Source: Acididesulfobacillus acetoxydans (lineage in GTDB: Bacteria > Bacillota > Desulfitobacteriia > Desulfitobacteriales > Desulfitobacteriaceae). From it: 64,000 nt of DNA. Each line of letters opens with the position of its first letter. Position 1 is the stretch's first letter. Location: positions 1,054,001-1,118,000 of the forward strand of contig NZ_LR746496.1 in the NCBI RefSeq assembly GCF_902729405.1, given 5' to 3'. The translations under genes and the position numbers were made by a program. The notes below the pieces were generated by a model, which was given only the letters and a program-made list of their open reading frames with translations, searched no databases and had not been told where the DNA came from. Positions 1-9,156 of this stretch are shown here, one piece after another.

Positions 1-780
1 AACCAACCCGGATACGTGAAAGCGCTCTACCCTGACCTTATTTCCTTTGTCCGGGATACCCTGTCGATCGGCGTGGACGCGTTGATTATGGCAGATCCGG
101 GCTTGATAAGGAGAGTGAAAGAAAAAGAACCCGCAGCCGTGATCCATGTCAGCAGCTTGGCGTCCGTGCTTAATAGCTCCTCCATCGGTTTCTTTCGTTC
201 TCTCGGGGCGCAACGAATTATCTTTCCCCGTTATCTGGATTTACAGGTCCTGCACAAGATGATTGAAGCTTCTGAGAGGGATTTGGAATTTGAAGTGTTT
301 ATTCTCAATGACGGCTGCGTTTTTGAAGAAGGGTTTTGTCATGTCAGTCACGCTTTCGGCGGAGCCTTCTGCCACAATCCCGCCTGGTCCTATAAGCTGC
401 GGGAAATTTCAGCGGGCGGGAACAAAGTGTCCCGGCTGCCGGCCGGCGGGGAGACTTTCCAACAAAATGTTGACGAATACAAGAGGTGGCTTTGGCTGGG
501 AATTAAGAACTTCGGGGGCTTTCCGGGACCGGGGGGTTATCCTCTGGGAATGTGCGGGCTTTGTGCCTTACCCGCACTCCAGGCGTTGGGGATCGCCTCC
601 CTGAAAATTGTCGGGAGGGAGGCCTCTTTGCGGAAAAAGGCCGCCGGCGTCAAACTGGTGAGGAAGACCCTGGACTTGTTGGAGGCCGGGTGTTCCGAGA
701 GTGAGCTGAGAGAAAGGGCCAAGGAGCTTAAAGGAGTGCCTGGACTTTGCCGGAGCGGGTACATGTGTTATTACCGGTGA
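1..780 (+). CDS. Peptidase U32 family protein, 5' end outside window
   Basis: The frame is open from base 1, so the gene begins upstream and only about 259 codons are seen. U32 hallmarks are visible: GVDALIMADPGLI, then LGAQRIIFPRYLDL, then EVFILNDGCVFEEGFC, and near the C-terminus MCGLCALPAL followed by LKIVGRE. Family members are YhbU/UbiU-like and PrtC-like proteins involved in RNA hydroxylation, cofactor hydroxylation or proteolysis; the cysteines around FC, MCGLC and PGLC may hold an Fe-S cluster as in UbiU/V. The exact substrate cannot be told from this fragment. It has no obvious operon link to the surface-protein genes that follow. Confidence 0.8.
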   Translation, partial: NQPGYVKALYPDLISFVRDTLSIGVDALIMADPGLIRRVKEKEPAAVIHVSSLASVLNSSSIGFFRSLGAQRIIFPRYLDLQVLHKMIEASERDLEFEVFILNDGCVFEEGFCHVSHAFGGAFCHNPAWSYKLREISAGGNKVSRLPAGGETFQQNVDEYKRWLWLGIKNFGGFPGPGGYPLGMCGLCALPALQALGIASLKIVGREASLRKKAAGVKLVRKTLDLLEAGCSESELRERAKELKGVPGLCRSGYMCYYR

Positions 781-1171
781 CGGTGGGGCGCGGCTGAGGC
801 AGGGGAAAGACCAGCCGTCCGGCGGCGCGGGGCTGCAGCGGTGTCTGCGGCGTTCGGCATAAAAGCCGCAACGGCGTACACGGCGGACGACATAGGGACC
901 GGGGGCAGGCAGCCTGTGTCTGTGGGGGCCGCCACAGGGGCAGTGGCGGCAGATGCTGCGGTCGGCGCGGGGAGCATAGCGGTGCCTGCCACGGTTGGTT
1001 TAGGGGCTGTAGAGGTACCGGCTGCCTTCGGGAGCGGCCGCGCCCCGGCGAGGCGCAGAGGGACCGGCGCGGGGACAGCGGCCGCCACGGGTTATGGCGG
1101 GCAGGGACGTTAAGGTTCGCGACCGGGGCGGATGGGTGACGGCGAGAGTGTCCGGGTAGGGTGGGGTTGCT
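781..1171. other. GC-rich intergenic stretch without a recognisable gene
   Basis: Very GC-rich sequence. Open frames on both strands give only Ala/Gly/Val/Pro-rich low-complexity translations with no family resemblance, so no gene is called. Imperfect short repetition of gcggc/ggggc words suggests an eroded repeat tract. The last 20 bases carry the GGGTGGGGTTGCT leader of the next gene. Confidence 0.4.
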
Positions 1172-2191
1172 ATGGATTTGGTAAACCAGGTGTATAATGG
1201 AGATTTTCTCCTGGCGGGGGAAAATTATACGGATTTTCCGGACGGCTGGCGAAGAACGGGTGGAGACACGTCCACATCCTGGACTTGGACGGGGTCCCCT
1301 CAGGGTCCCCGTGCCGTCGTCATCAGTCACCCCTGCGGCACCAGGGCGGCCGGAATAGAGCAGGGTTTCGATGTTCCTGTGCAGGCCGGAGATTCCCAGC
1401 GCTGGGAGCTGCAGGTGCAGCTGCAGACGTCTCCGCCGGGGGTGCCCTGCTATGCTAAGATCTATCTGGGGGCGCGGGGGGTAAAAGTCTTTCCTCTGAG
1501 CCCGGGGGAAAAGCCTCAGGTCTTCACGAAGGTCTTCGCGACAGAGGCGGGAATCGGAGGTTTGCGTTTGGAAATCGCTATCTTGGGCGAGGGGGACCTC
1601 ATCATCCACCAAGTCGCGGCCTTCCGCCTTTATCCTCTGCGGGCCTTGAAGTTGGATGAGAAAGGCCAGATTTACGTTCGGCATGTGGAGAGCATCGGGC
1701 AGATTCAAAAACCGGTCCCGGTGCGGATGGTCAGTCCTGTGCCGATCCCGGTGGAGGTTGAAGCCACCATTACCGGTGACATTCGGGCCTTGACCCCTTC
1801 CCGTGACGGTGTGCGCATATATGGCAGCAGCGGCGGGGCTCTCAACGGAACGCCCGACGGTTCGCTGCAAGTTCAACTGGCGGAGCACAGATTCCGGCAA
1901 AGTCTGCAGAGTCTGTCGGCTCAGGCCGGTCCCCAGGTGAGCGCCGCCCAGGACATATCGCCGTTCAGTGTTTTCAGTTTTGCCGTGACCAATGACGGCC
2001 AGTCCAGCGCCAAGGTGCAGTTGGAAGTAAGTCCTGACGGCGGGGTTTGGAGCGCGGACGGAGCGGAGCATGAAATCGCACCCGGCACGCTGGCCATCTT
2101 GACTCCGACATATTTCGTGCGTTTTAACCGTGTAAGATTCAGCGCACCGACGACAACTCCGCTCAGGGTCTGGTTCCAGGCACAAACTTAA
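1172..2191 (+). CDS. DUF6385-type surface protein
   Basis: This 339-residue protein has no signal peptide. The N-terminal 160 residues look like a carbohydrate-binding-like beta sandwich (NGDFLLAGENYTDFPDGW, DGWRRTGGDTST). A linker rich in VPIPVEV follows. The last 90 residues (FSVFSFAVTNDGQSSAKVQLEVSPDGGVW to RVWFQAQT) match the C-terminal domain of the protein at 9,708 and resemble DUF6385, found in Firmicute surface proteins often encoded among glycosyltransferases. Absence of a Sec signal fits proteins laid on the spore from the mother cell, which is an inference. Its place beside a glycosyltransferase operon makes it a plausible acceptor. Confidence 0.65.
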   Translation: MDLVNQVYNGDFLLAGENYTDFPDGWRRTGGDTSTSWTWTGSPQGPRAVVISHPCGTRAAGIEQGFDVPVQAGDSQRWELQVQLQTSPPGVPCYAKIYLGARGVKVFPLSPGEKPQVFTKVFATEAGIGGLRLEIAILGEGDLIIHQVAAFRLYPLRALKLDEKGQIYVRHVESIGQIQKPVPVRMVSPVPIPVEVEATITGDIRALTPSRDGVRIYGSSGGALNGTPDGSLQVQLAEHRFRQSLQSLSAQAGPQVSAAQDISPFSVFSFAVTNDGQSSAKVQLEVSPDGGVWSADGAEHEIAPGTLAILTPTYFVRFNRVRFSAPTTTPLRVWFQAQT

Positions 2192-2378
2192 GCTAAACCA
2201 GGCATCTCAAATCCCTGTCGCTCGGGTCTCTCCCCGGCTGCGGGCGACTTCAGGCGACAGGGTGAACGGACGGGAGGTTCCGGGTTTCATGATCATTTGG
2301 CGGATGCGGTTGGAAACAAAGAGCAGGCTCACTTGCAGCCAGCCGGCTTTCCTCCCATGGCTTTATCCGCGGAGGATG

Positions 2379-4172
2379 TCAGCCATGCCAGGGCAGCAGA
2401 TGCGGCTTGGGATCGAGGATGGATTCATATTGTCCGGCCACTCCGTGGGCTGCCAGCGGATCAAGTTTTTTGTAGCGCTCGTATTTGCGCAAACGGTCGG
2501 ATGGCCTTTGCCAGCCCAGATGCTTCACCCTGAGGTCGCTTCGTTTTCCCGGGAACTCTAGGACGGTTAGGGGAAACCGCCCGCAATGCTGAGGAGTCTC
2601 GCGCCATTGATAGGATAATCCGGCTTGATATCGAACCAGGAACGGCCGGTAAGTGTGGTGGGCGTTCCAGTAAGTGTCCTCACGGTAAAAGCCTTCGGCC
2701 CACATGTCGTAGAGCCGGAAGGCAAAGAAAAAGGCCTCCGGATCGGTGAGAAGTCCGCGCAGGGATGCCGCTGCCTTCTCCTCGAAGATCTCATCTGCGT
2801 CCAGAATGAGGATCCATTCGGGTGAAGTTTCACAGGCCAGGTTCCACAGCTGCTTGCGCAAGTTGATCTCATTTTGGAACCCGGGCTCCGGATTGGACAC
2901 TAGGGTTAGGGGCAGGTCAGCCAGTTCCCGACGGCAAATTTCCGCGCTGCAGTCCTCGCTGGCGTCATCCAGGATGACGGCCGAGTTAATGTATTGGCTC
3001 GCCTGTCTGAGGACTTGGCTCAGATAACGGTCGGCCTCGTTGCGAACGAGCATGGCAAGTGTGAGCCGAGGCCGCTCCGGCGCTGCTGATCCGGGCGCCT
3101 TGGACGGGAGTTCCCCGCAGGGCTTCTTCTCTGCGGGTTGCCCTTTTGTGTCTTTCTCTTTTCCGATTTCTTCGGCGGGTTCACTTTCCCCGTGCTTTAT
3201 CAGCCGTTCTTTGTATTGGAGAAGGTCCGGCCCATCGCTCTCCCGATAAAAATGAAAGGGCGGGAAATGGGTGTCAGCGTAAAGTTCCAGGCCTAAGGCG
3301 GCCGCCCGAACACAAAAATGCCTGTCCTCTCCCAGAAAGGAGAGATTATAAATCTGCCGGAACGAAACTCCGCGTGACAAAGCTTCCCGGCTGATTAGGG
3401 TGCAGGCTCCCAGCCCGCCTACTTTATAGGTGCCGGGACGAGATAGCAGAGAAATAAAACGGCCCGTGCGCCGGGTGATTTCCTCTTGGCTGAGAACGCC
3501 TTCACCGGGGGTGCTTTTGTAAAGAGTGTATTCGTCGCTGACCCAGACCTGGGGCAGGGGTGGCATGTCCGGCTGCCACCGTGTCCAAAAGACCTCGGAG
3601 ACGATGTTCTTACCCAGGGAGACGAGATGGCGGAGAGTCTGCGGGTGAAGGTAGAGGTCTGAGTCGACCAGGAAAAGGTGGTCATAGGCCTCTCTGACGG
3701 CGAGATCAATCAGGAAGTCCTTGTAATGCGCAACTTTGCGGATTAGATCCCGGCGCCAGTGGTGGGTTTCTTCGTCACAAAGATAACGGTCGTCTTCCGG
3801 GGGAGAGGGACGGTCGCCGGTACGGTCCCGCTCTGTCGCGTGAGGAGCGGAGTCAGGCTCCGCCGCGGGAGGGGTTGAGTCTCGTTTTGGCGCGGGGAGG
3901 GTGGAACCCCGCTCTGCCGCGGGGAAGGGGGGATCTTCCTTGGCCTTAGAGAAGCTTAGGTCCATGCAATCCTTGCCGGGCCGGAAGAGGCGGGTTGCTT
4001 TGTTCCGACCGGCAAAGCGGGTGAGCAAATCATGACTGTTGCCATCATCGATGAAAGCGAATTCGAGTTGGCAATCCTGGGTGTCCAGGTTCTCCACGGA
4101 CTCCAGAAACTCGGCGAGGATCCGTTCCTTCTGTTTCACCGGGCTGGCCAAAAGGATTTTGGCGGTCATCAT
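2379..4172 (-). CDS. Bifunctional glycosyltransferase with two GT2-like domains
   Basis: This 597-residue protein has two fused glycosyltransferase-A domains. The first (about 1-330) has a DSDLYLHP metal-binding region and GEDRHFCVRAAALGLELYAD, resembling glycan-processing GTs. The second (about 371-597) starts with LTLAMLVRNEADRYLSQVL and has ILDADEIFEEK, the DxD motif that binds the nucleotide-sugar metal. A low-complexity 27-bp repeat linker (about residues 82-117) and a charged linker (about 325-370) are inserted. It is the last gene of a leftward run of four glycosyltransferases starting at 9,156. The start has AAGGGGACCTT just upstream of tandem ATGs. Donor and acceptor sugars are unknown. 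Confidence 0.85.
   Translation of the reverse strand: MMTAKILLASPVKQKERILAEFLESVENLDTQDCQLEFAFIDDGNSHDLLTRFAGRNKATRLFRPGKDCMDLSFSKAKEDPPFPAAERGSTLPAPKRDSTPPAAEPDSAPHATERDRTGDRPSPPEDDRYLCDEETHHWRRDLIRKVAHYKDFLIDLAVREAYDHLFLVDSDLYLHPQTLRHLVSLGKNIVSEVFWTRWQPDMPPLPQVWVSDEYTLYKSTPGEGVLSQEEITRRTGRFISLLSRPGTYKVGGLGACTLISREALSRGVSFRQIYNLSFLGEDRHFCVRAAALGLELYADTHFPPFHFYRESDGPDLLQYKERLIKHGESEPAEEIGKEKDTKGQPAEKKPCGELPSKAPGSAAPERPRLTLAMLVRNEADRYLSQVLRQASQYINSAVILDDASEDCSAEICRRELADLPLTLVSNPEPGFQNEINLRKQLWNLACETSPEWILILDADEIFEEKAAASLRGLLTDPEAFFFAFRLYDMWAEGFYREDTYWNAHHTYRPFLVRYQAGLSYQWRETPQHCGRFPLTVLEFPGKRSDLRVKHLGWQRPSDRLRKYERYKKLDPLAAHGVAGQYESILDPKPHLLPWHG
3819..3929 (-). repeat. In-frame 27-bp imperfect tandem repeat, 4 units
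   Basis: The coding strand translates to four nonapeptide units, AAERGSTLP, APKRDSTPP, AAEPDSAPH and ATERDRTG, inside the first domain of the fused glycosyltransferase. The unit is diverged but keeps frame, so the insertion lengthens a surface loop without breaking the enzyme. Confidence 0.75.
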
Positions 4173-4289
4173 AAGGTCCCCTTTCTTTCAAGGACGGGCT
4201 TGCGCGAGCGGGAAGGGGCGGATGGGCTGGCGCCTGGGGCAAGAACAGAGCGAGCCCCCTTCACCGGGAGGGGGCGGACGGGCTTGCGG

Positions 4290-5324
4290 TTACGAAGCCG
4301 GCGGCTCTCCCGGGGGGCGGTCCCCGCCCGGATGGAGAAGGCTAAGGTTCCTGAGCAAGAGGAGCTCCGGATGTTCGGGAAACATGAGCAGGGCCCGGGC
4401 GATGAAGCTCTCCAGTTTCTCCCGGCAGCCGAGGTAAAAATAGCCAAAGGCGGTGTAAAGGACCGCATCTTCAAGATACCCTTCACCCCCGGGCATCCGG
4501 ACCAGGGCGTTTTCCAAATGAGCCAGCCCTTCGCGGACTTGATTGTTTTGATAGCGTTCGAGGCCAAGGCAATAAAGGAGAAACGGATCATCGGGCTTAG
4601 AGCGGAGCTCGCGTTCCAGAATTTCGATATTGCGATCCGATTTGCGTCTGGCTTTAATCCTTTCGGGGGTATAACCCTCATGCAGGAGCACAAAGGGAGC
4701 GCAGGCCAAACGTTCCTTTCCTCCATATTCCAGAATGGAGGGTGTGATTTGCTCGTGGATAGCCCCGCGAAAACGATAGCAGGGTTTGTTGCGAAAGAGG
4801 CGTACCACTCTGTCGCGAGAGACCAATCCGGGGGCCAGTCTGTTTTGGATCTCGAGGTAATATCCATCCACTTGCCCGTCTTCCAGGAGGTCCCGCAAGG
4901 TTTTCGGTTCCACCGCCTGCAGTCTTTCATCGGCGTCAAGGACCAGAACCCAGTCGGAACGGACCTGAGCCAGGGCGTAGTTTCTGGCTGAACTGAAATC
5001 CCCGTTCCAGGGAAAGCGAAAGACCCGGGCGCCGGCAGCGGCGGCGATTTCAACGGTTTCATCCCGGGAGCCGGTGTCCACGACGACAATCTCTGCGACA
5101 AGCTCGCGGACACCGGCTAGGCAAACCGGTAAAGACTGTTCTTCATCCCGGGTGATCAGGCAAAGGCAAAGGCTAGGGTTAGGCTTAGAGTTAGGCTTAG
5201 AGTTAGGGTTCAGGTCTGGGTTCAGGTTAGGGCTAAGGCTAAGGTTAGGGCTAAGGCTAGGGCTGAGGTTAGGGCTGGGGTTAAGGCTACTGTTCGTGCC
5301 GCTCGGCGTGGGTTGGTTCGTCAT
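4290..5324 (-). CDS. GT2 glycosyltransferase with Pro/Asn/Ser-repeat N-terminus
   Basis: This 344-residue protein is SunS/GT2-like. The GT-A domain begins near residue 50 (SLCLCLITRDEEQSLPVCL) and has VVVDTGSRDETVEIA and the DxD-type LVLDADERL, then RLFRNKPCYRFRGAIHEQI, typical of this group. The C-terminal third is helical and TPR-like. Residues 10-48 are a low-complexity PNLSPSLSPNL-type tail encoded by telomere-like hexamers. Its ATG overlaps the TGA of the upstream gene as ATGA (5,321-5,324), so translation is probably coupled. It is paralogous to the two genes upstream of it. Confidence 0.85.
   Translation of the reverse strand: MTNQPTPSGTNSSLNPSPNLSPSLSPNLSLSPNLNPDLNPNSKPNSKPNPSLCLCLITRDEEQSLPVCLAGVRELVAEIVVVDTGSRDETVEIAAAAGARVFRFPWNGDFSSARNYALAQVRSDWVLVLDADERLQAVEPKTLRDLLEDGQVDGYYLEIQNRLAPGLVSRDRVVRLFRNKPCYRFRGAIHEQITPSILEYGGKERLACAPFVLLHEGYTPERIKARRKSDRNIEILERELRSKPDDPFLLYCLGLERYQNNQVREGLAHLENALVRMPGGEGYLEDAVLYTAFGYFYLGCREKLESFIARALLMFPEHPELLLLRNLSLLHPGGDRPPGEPPAS
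5168..5300. repeat. Telomere-like TTAGGG-type hexamer array
   Basis: On the + strand the tract is built of ttaggg, ctaggg, ttagag, ctaagg and ttcagg hexamers. On the coding (-) strand each hexamer gives a dipeptide (NP, SP, NL, SL), creating the disordered N-terminal tail of the GT2 at 4,290. Being a multiple of 3, unit gain or loss would not shift frame. Confidence 0.85.
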
Positions 5325-7162
5325 CTGCTTTCCACCTTTCCGAACCTAGTCTCGCAACCGTTCTTGATGGTCTCTGCCTTGTGCCGGTAAAACTGCCGAA
5401 GTTTTGGATATCCCCCGGGGGTGAGATTTCCAGCCAGGTGCTCCAGGGAGCGAACGTAGCGGGAAATGAGCGTGGTTTCCGCAGGGACGGGCAAAAAGCA
5501 ACCGGCCTCGTTAAGAAGGTTAAGGCAGAGCGGCCACAGGTCAACCCCGCGGATTTTCGCTCCGGGCAGGTTGAAAAGAGTGTCCTGCCCGGCAAATCCC
5601 TTTTCCATAAGCTGCAGTATCAGGTGAAGAAGGTAGGCCTGGGGGCGGGTCGCGGGGTCTCGCCACAAAGCTGAGGTCTGGGCTTTGGCCGGGGGGAACT
5701 GCCCCAAGAGAAGGTGGGCGATGGTCCGGTAAATTCGAATTTGAGCCGCGTATGGATTGTTTGTGTCAAGAGCCTCCAAGCTCTCGAGTCCGGAACGGAC
5801 ATTGCCGGAGAAAAGGGTGTATCTGGCTTGGCAAAAAAGGACTTCCGGGCCGGGTGCGACCGAAGTTGCCTCCGGAGAACTCTCCGGCTGAGATGGGTGG
5901 GGAAATCCTTCTACCAAACAGAGGAGGGCCAGATCGGGATGCCCGGACACAAAGAAACAATCCGCGGCGGCCAGGGGCAGCGCGGGGTTGATTCGGCCGG
6001 ACTCGGGGTGGGCAATCAGCAAAAGCTTGCGTTCCAGCAGCTGGCTCAGGGCCGAGGCGGCCCCGTCCGCTTTGATGAGGAGCTGCACCAGGGCATAAAT
6101 CGGGTAGTGATAGCGGGGGTTGTCGCGCAAGGCCTGTTCATAAGACCGGAGAGCGTCACTTTCCTGTCCCACGAGAGTTTGACAGTGCCCCAGGTGATAA
6201 CGGGCCAGAAAACTCCCGGCTCCTTTGAGGTGGCTGAAGAGGGCAGGGGGTTCACCGCACTCGAGGGCGGCTGTGAACCAGGCAGCGGCGGGAACGTAAT
6301 ACTGCTTTTCTTCCAGCAGTATGCCGCCGAGATAAAAAACATCGGTGAATTCGGGATAGCGCCGCGCGGCCTCCTGGCAAAGGCAGATCCCTTCGTCAAG
6401 ACGGCCCAGGGCCTGCAAGGCGAGGATAAGATAGCGGAAAGCCGGGGCGCGGAAGAGCAGATGGTCATCAGACAAATGTTCATAAGCCCCCTGCAAGAAG
6501 GGGAGGGCCCGCTGCGGCTGGGCCAGCATCAGCCACTCGACCCCCAAATAGTAGTGGAGGAAATAGTTGTCCGGTTCCTGCCTGAGGCTGTTTTGCAGGA
6601 TCAAAAGGTTACGGCCGCGTTTGCGGTTTCGATCCCGGCCGGAGAGAAGTTTGTGGGAAATCACGGGCGCCGTGCTGATCCCGGTGACTCCGGGAGCGGA
6701 TACGGTTATTTGTTCGTGAATTTTGCCGATGTAGCGGTAGCGGGCATGGTGACGGAAAAATCTCAGGACATGGAAGCGGTTGATTTCGTAAGCGGATGTG
6801 GAGTTTTCCAGGGGGAGAAGGTAGGCTTCCACTCGCTCGTCCCGGGCCGCCAAATTGTGCAGGGCTTCACCGGGATCGCCTCCCGGAAAAACGAGTTCTT
6901 CATCGGCATCCAAGGACAAAATCCAGTCCCCGTCCGCCCGGTCGAGGGCAAAATTACGGGCGGCGCTAAAATCTTCGTTCCAAGGATAGAAATAGATCCG
7001 GTCCGTGTAGGAGCGGGCGATTGTCAAAGTCGCGTCGGCGGACCCGGTGTCGACGATGACGATTTCGTCCACGCAGTCCTTGGCGCTTTCCAGACAGGCG
7101 GCGAGATGGGATTCTTCGTTTTTCACAATCATGATGAGGCTGATTTTATGATTTTGGGTCAT
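5321..7162 (-). CDS. GT2 glycosyltransferase with TPR-like C-terminal region
   Basis: This 613-residue protein has an N-terminal GT-A domain: ISLIMIVKNEESHLAACLES, IVIVDTGSADATLTIA, and SLDADEELVF as the DxD region. RFFRHHARYRYIGKIHEQI is followed by about 350 residues of helical TPR-like repeats (for example ALRSYEQALRDNPRYHYPIYALVQ). Such GT2-TPR proteins glycosylate surface or spore proteins in Firmicutes, but no specific substrate can be assigned. Its ATG overlaps the stop of the upstream gene as ATGA (7,159-7,162) with AAAGGAG ahead. It is the middle member of a three-paralog coupled block. Confidence 0.88.
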   Translation of the reverse strand: MTQNHKISLIMIVKNEESHLAACLESAKDCVDEIVIVDTGSADATLTIARSYTDRIYFYPWNEDFSAARNFALDRADGDWILSLDADEELVFPGGDPGEALHNLAARDERVEAYLLPLENSTSAYEINRFHVLRFFRHHARYRYIGKIHEQITVSAPGVTGISTAPVISHKLLSGRDRNRKRGRNLLILQNSLRQEPDNYFLHYYLGVEWLMLAQPQRALPFLQGAYEHLSDDHLLFRAPAFRYLILALQALGRLDEGICLCQEAARRYPEFTDVFYLGGILLEEKQYYVPAAAWFTAALECGEPPALFSHLKGAGSFLARYHLGHCQTLVGQESDALRSYEQALRDNPRYHYPIYALVQLLIKADGAASALSQLLERKLLLIAHPESGRINPALPLAAADCFFVSGHPDLALLCLVEGFPHPSQPESSPEATSVAPGPEVLFCQARYTLFSGNVRSGLESLEALDTNNPYAAQIRIYRTIAHLLLGQFPPAKAQTSALWRDPATRPQAYLLHLILQLMEKGFAGQDTLFNLPGAKIRGVDLWPLCLNLLNEAGCFLPVPAETTLISRYVRSLEHLAGNLTPGGYPKLRQFYRHKAETIKNGCETRFGKVESR

Positions 7163-9156
7163 GAAGGGGCGACGCTCCTTTGCTCAGACAGTTTGCCCAG
7201 CTCTTGCTGATGACTTACATACAGACTTTCCAAGCGCAGCCAGTATTTGGGCTGGGAAGGGTCCCGGGCCAGGGCCTGACGGTAAGATCCTTCGGCCTCG
7301 GCAAAACGGTCCGTTTCCCGGTAAATTTCTCCTAGCAGAAAATAGGCTTCCGCGCTTGCACCGTCAGGTTTTCCGGCCAGGTAATGCTGGAGGAGATATT
7401 CCGCCTTAATCCGAAATCCGTACGCCAAAAACATGCGGGCCAAGTTCAGCCCCTGCCGGGCCAGTGTCCCGGGTTCGATCCGGGCCAGGATAGAGGCGGC
7501 AAGGCGGGGGCGGTTCAGGGCGAGCAAACGGCAGACGATCTGAGAGAGAAGTTCGATGCCGTCGGGGTCCGGAACGATTCCCCCCTTTCTGCTCGGGTCG
7601 GGCGGAAATTTCCCTTCTCCTTCCGGCAGGGAAAGCAGGCTGAGAACTTTGGCCGAGTCCTCAGTCAGCCCGGCCAGGCGGAGTTCGGCCAGGGCGGAAC
7701 GAACTTTCCGGACTTTGCCCACGAGCCGGTAGGTGAAGAGCATATTGACCTTGGCCAAAGGATAAAGGGAGTTTTCCGGGGGGAAAACCGTAAGGATTTT
7801 GAGTGCTTCTAAGAAACGTTCATCCTGAATCAGGCAGATGGCCCGCCGGAGCCAGTACTCGGTGCCCTCGGGTGCCGTGTGTGCGCTCGTGCCTTCGTTG
7901 AGGGCATCCGCTTCTTCCCAGTAGAGCAAGGCCAAATGATACGCATTCTGCCGGAAGCATACATCCGCCATTTTCTGTCTGGCCTGTGCGTTTTCCAGGA
8001 GGAAGATTTTGTTCAGACAGGCTCTGGCATAGTCCGGCTCCTGTTGCGGCCGGAGTATGCGCAGAATTGCTTCCAAAGCCGCGGTGAAGGCGGAATTGTC
8101 CTGCAGAGCGGCCAGATAGTATTTTAAGGCCAACTCCTCGTCCAGGTAGGTTTCGGCAAGGAGCGCCAGGTGATAGAAACAGCGAAAGCCGCGAACTCCG
8201 GGGAATGAAGCGTATTGGGCAGGCTGCTCGGGCATAGAGGAGGCCTTTTCCAGAAACTCCTGAGCTCTGCCGTAAGATTTCAAATCCAGGCAGATGAGTC
8301 CCGCGTAGTAGTAGAGGTCGGCGTAATCCGGGAAAAAGCGCAGGGCTAAAACGGCCGCCTCGAGAGCCTGTTCGGGCTGCCCCGCGTTTTGCCGGGACAT
8401 GACAACATAGCGCAGGAGTTTGGGCAGATAGATGCTGTTCGGATCGATACCCGCGGCCGCCTGCGTCAATTCCTGCGCGGCTTCGGCGTATCTTTCCGCC
8501 CGGAACAGCTCAACCCCGTAGTGATATCTGAGCAAACGGTCGTCTCCCGCCCGGCGGAGCTCCCGTTCGATTAAAACCAGGTTGCGTTTCTTTTTGTCCT
8601 TTTCCTTAACGCGCTCATCCAAGTAGCCGTAGTGCGCGATTTCAATCCCTTCCGCTACTTTAAATTTGGCCCGGGGATTGCGCTCCAGGATGACATCGGC
8701 AATCTGCTCATGGATGGCTCCCCGAAAACGATAGTCCGGGCGGCGGCGGAAAAGGCGGAAGACCAAATCGGGGCAGGTCTCAGACTGGCCTTCGCTGCCC
8801 AGGTGATTCACAATTTTGACAAAGCAGCCTTCGTACCCTTCCGGCTCCGCCCCGGCGGTAAGCCTCTGCAAAACCTGGTTTCCGGCGGGGGACAATTCCT
8901 CATCCGCATCGAGAAAAAGTATCCAATCCCCGGTCGCCTCTTCGAGGGAGGCATTGCGGGCGGCACTGAAATCGTCGTTCCAAGCAAAACTTTTGACCCG
9001 CGCGCCGAAGGCCTCGGCGATTTCTCGGGTGGCGTCCGTCGAGCCTGTGTCCACGACAATCACCTCATGCACGCTGCCTTGCACGCTGCGCAGACAACGG
9101 CCGAGGTATTTGGCTTCATCTTTGACGACCATGCACAGGCTGATCCGTTTCTCCAT
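7159..9156 (-). CDS. GT2 glycosyltransferase with TPR-like C-terminal region
   Basis: The start was set at 9,156 (MEKRISLCMVVKDEAKYL) because AAGGAGTGAGC lies 11 bases upstream; the frame is open further up, but those residues show no family match. The product is 665 residues. The GT-A domain has VIVVDTGSTDATREIAEAFG, FLDADEELSP and FRLFRRRPDYRFRGAIHEQI. Several hundred residues of TPR-like helices follow, ending in FAEAEGSYRQALARDPSQPKYWLRLE. It is the first gene of the leftward glycosyltransferase operon 9,156-2,379. Confidence 0.88.
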   Translation of the reverse strand: MEKRISLCMVVKDEAKYLGRCLRSVQGSVHEVIVVDTGSTDATREIAEAFGARVKSFAWNDDFSAARNASLEEATGDWILFLDADEELSPAGNQVLQRLTAGAEPEGYEGCFVKIVNHLGSEGQSETCPDLVFRLFRRRPDYRFRGAIHEQIADVILERNPRAKFKVAEGIEIAHYGYLDERVKEKDKKKRNLVLIERELRRAGDDRLLRYHYGVELFRAERYAEAAQELTQAAAGIDPNSIYLPKLLRYVVMSRQNAGQPEQALEAAVLALRFFPDYADLYYYAGLICLDLKSYGRAQEFLEKASSMPEQPAQYASFPGVRGFRCFYHLALLAETYLDEELALKYYLAALQDNSAFTAALEAILRILRPQQEPDYARACLNKIFLLENAQARQKMADVCFRQNAYHLALLYWEEADALNEGTSAHTAPEGTEYWLRRAICLIQDERFLEALKILTVFPPENSLYPLAKVNMLFTYRLVGKVRKVRSALAELRLAGLTEDSAKVLSLLSLPEGEGKFPPDPSRKGGIVPDPDGIELLSQIVCRLLALNRPRLAASILARIEPGTLARQGLNLARMFLAYGFRIKAEYLLQHYLAGKPDGASAEAYFLLGEIYRETDRFAEAEGSYRQALARDPSQPKYWLRLESLYVSHQQELGKLSEQRSVAPS

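Noticed and set aside
841-1113. 90-codon + frame of Ala/Gly/Val-rich sequence
   Set aside because: Low-complexity in all frames of a very GC-rich stretch; the opposite strand is equally open, and no ribosome site is convincing.
728-2185. 485-codon antisense frame over the DUF6385 gene
   Set aside because: Arg/Pro-rich composition, no ribosome site, and it opposes a frame with recognisable domains.
5168-5300. True telomere or chromosome end
   Set aside because: Hexamers are imperfect, internal, and in frame within a gene; flanking genes continue on both sides.
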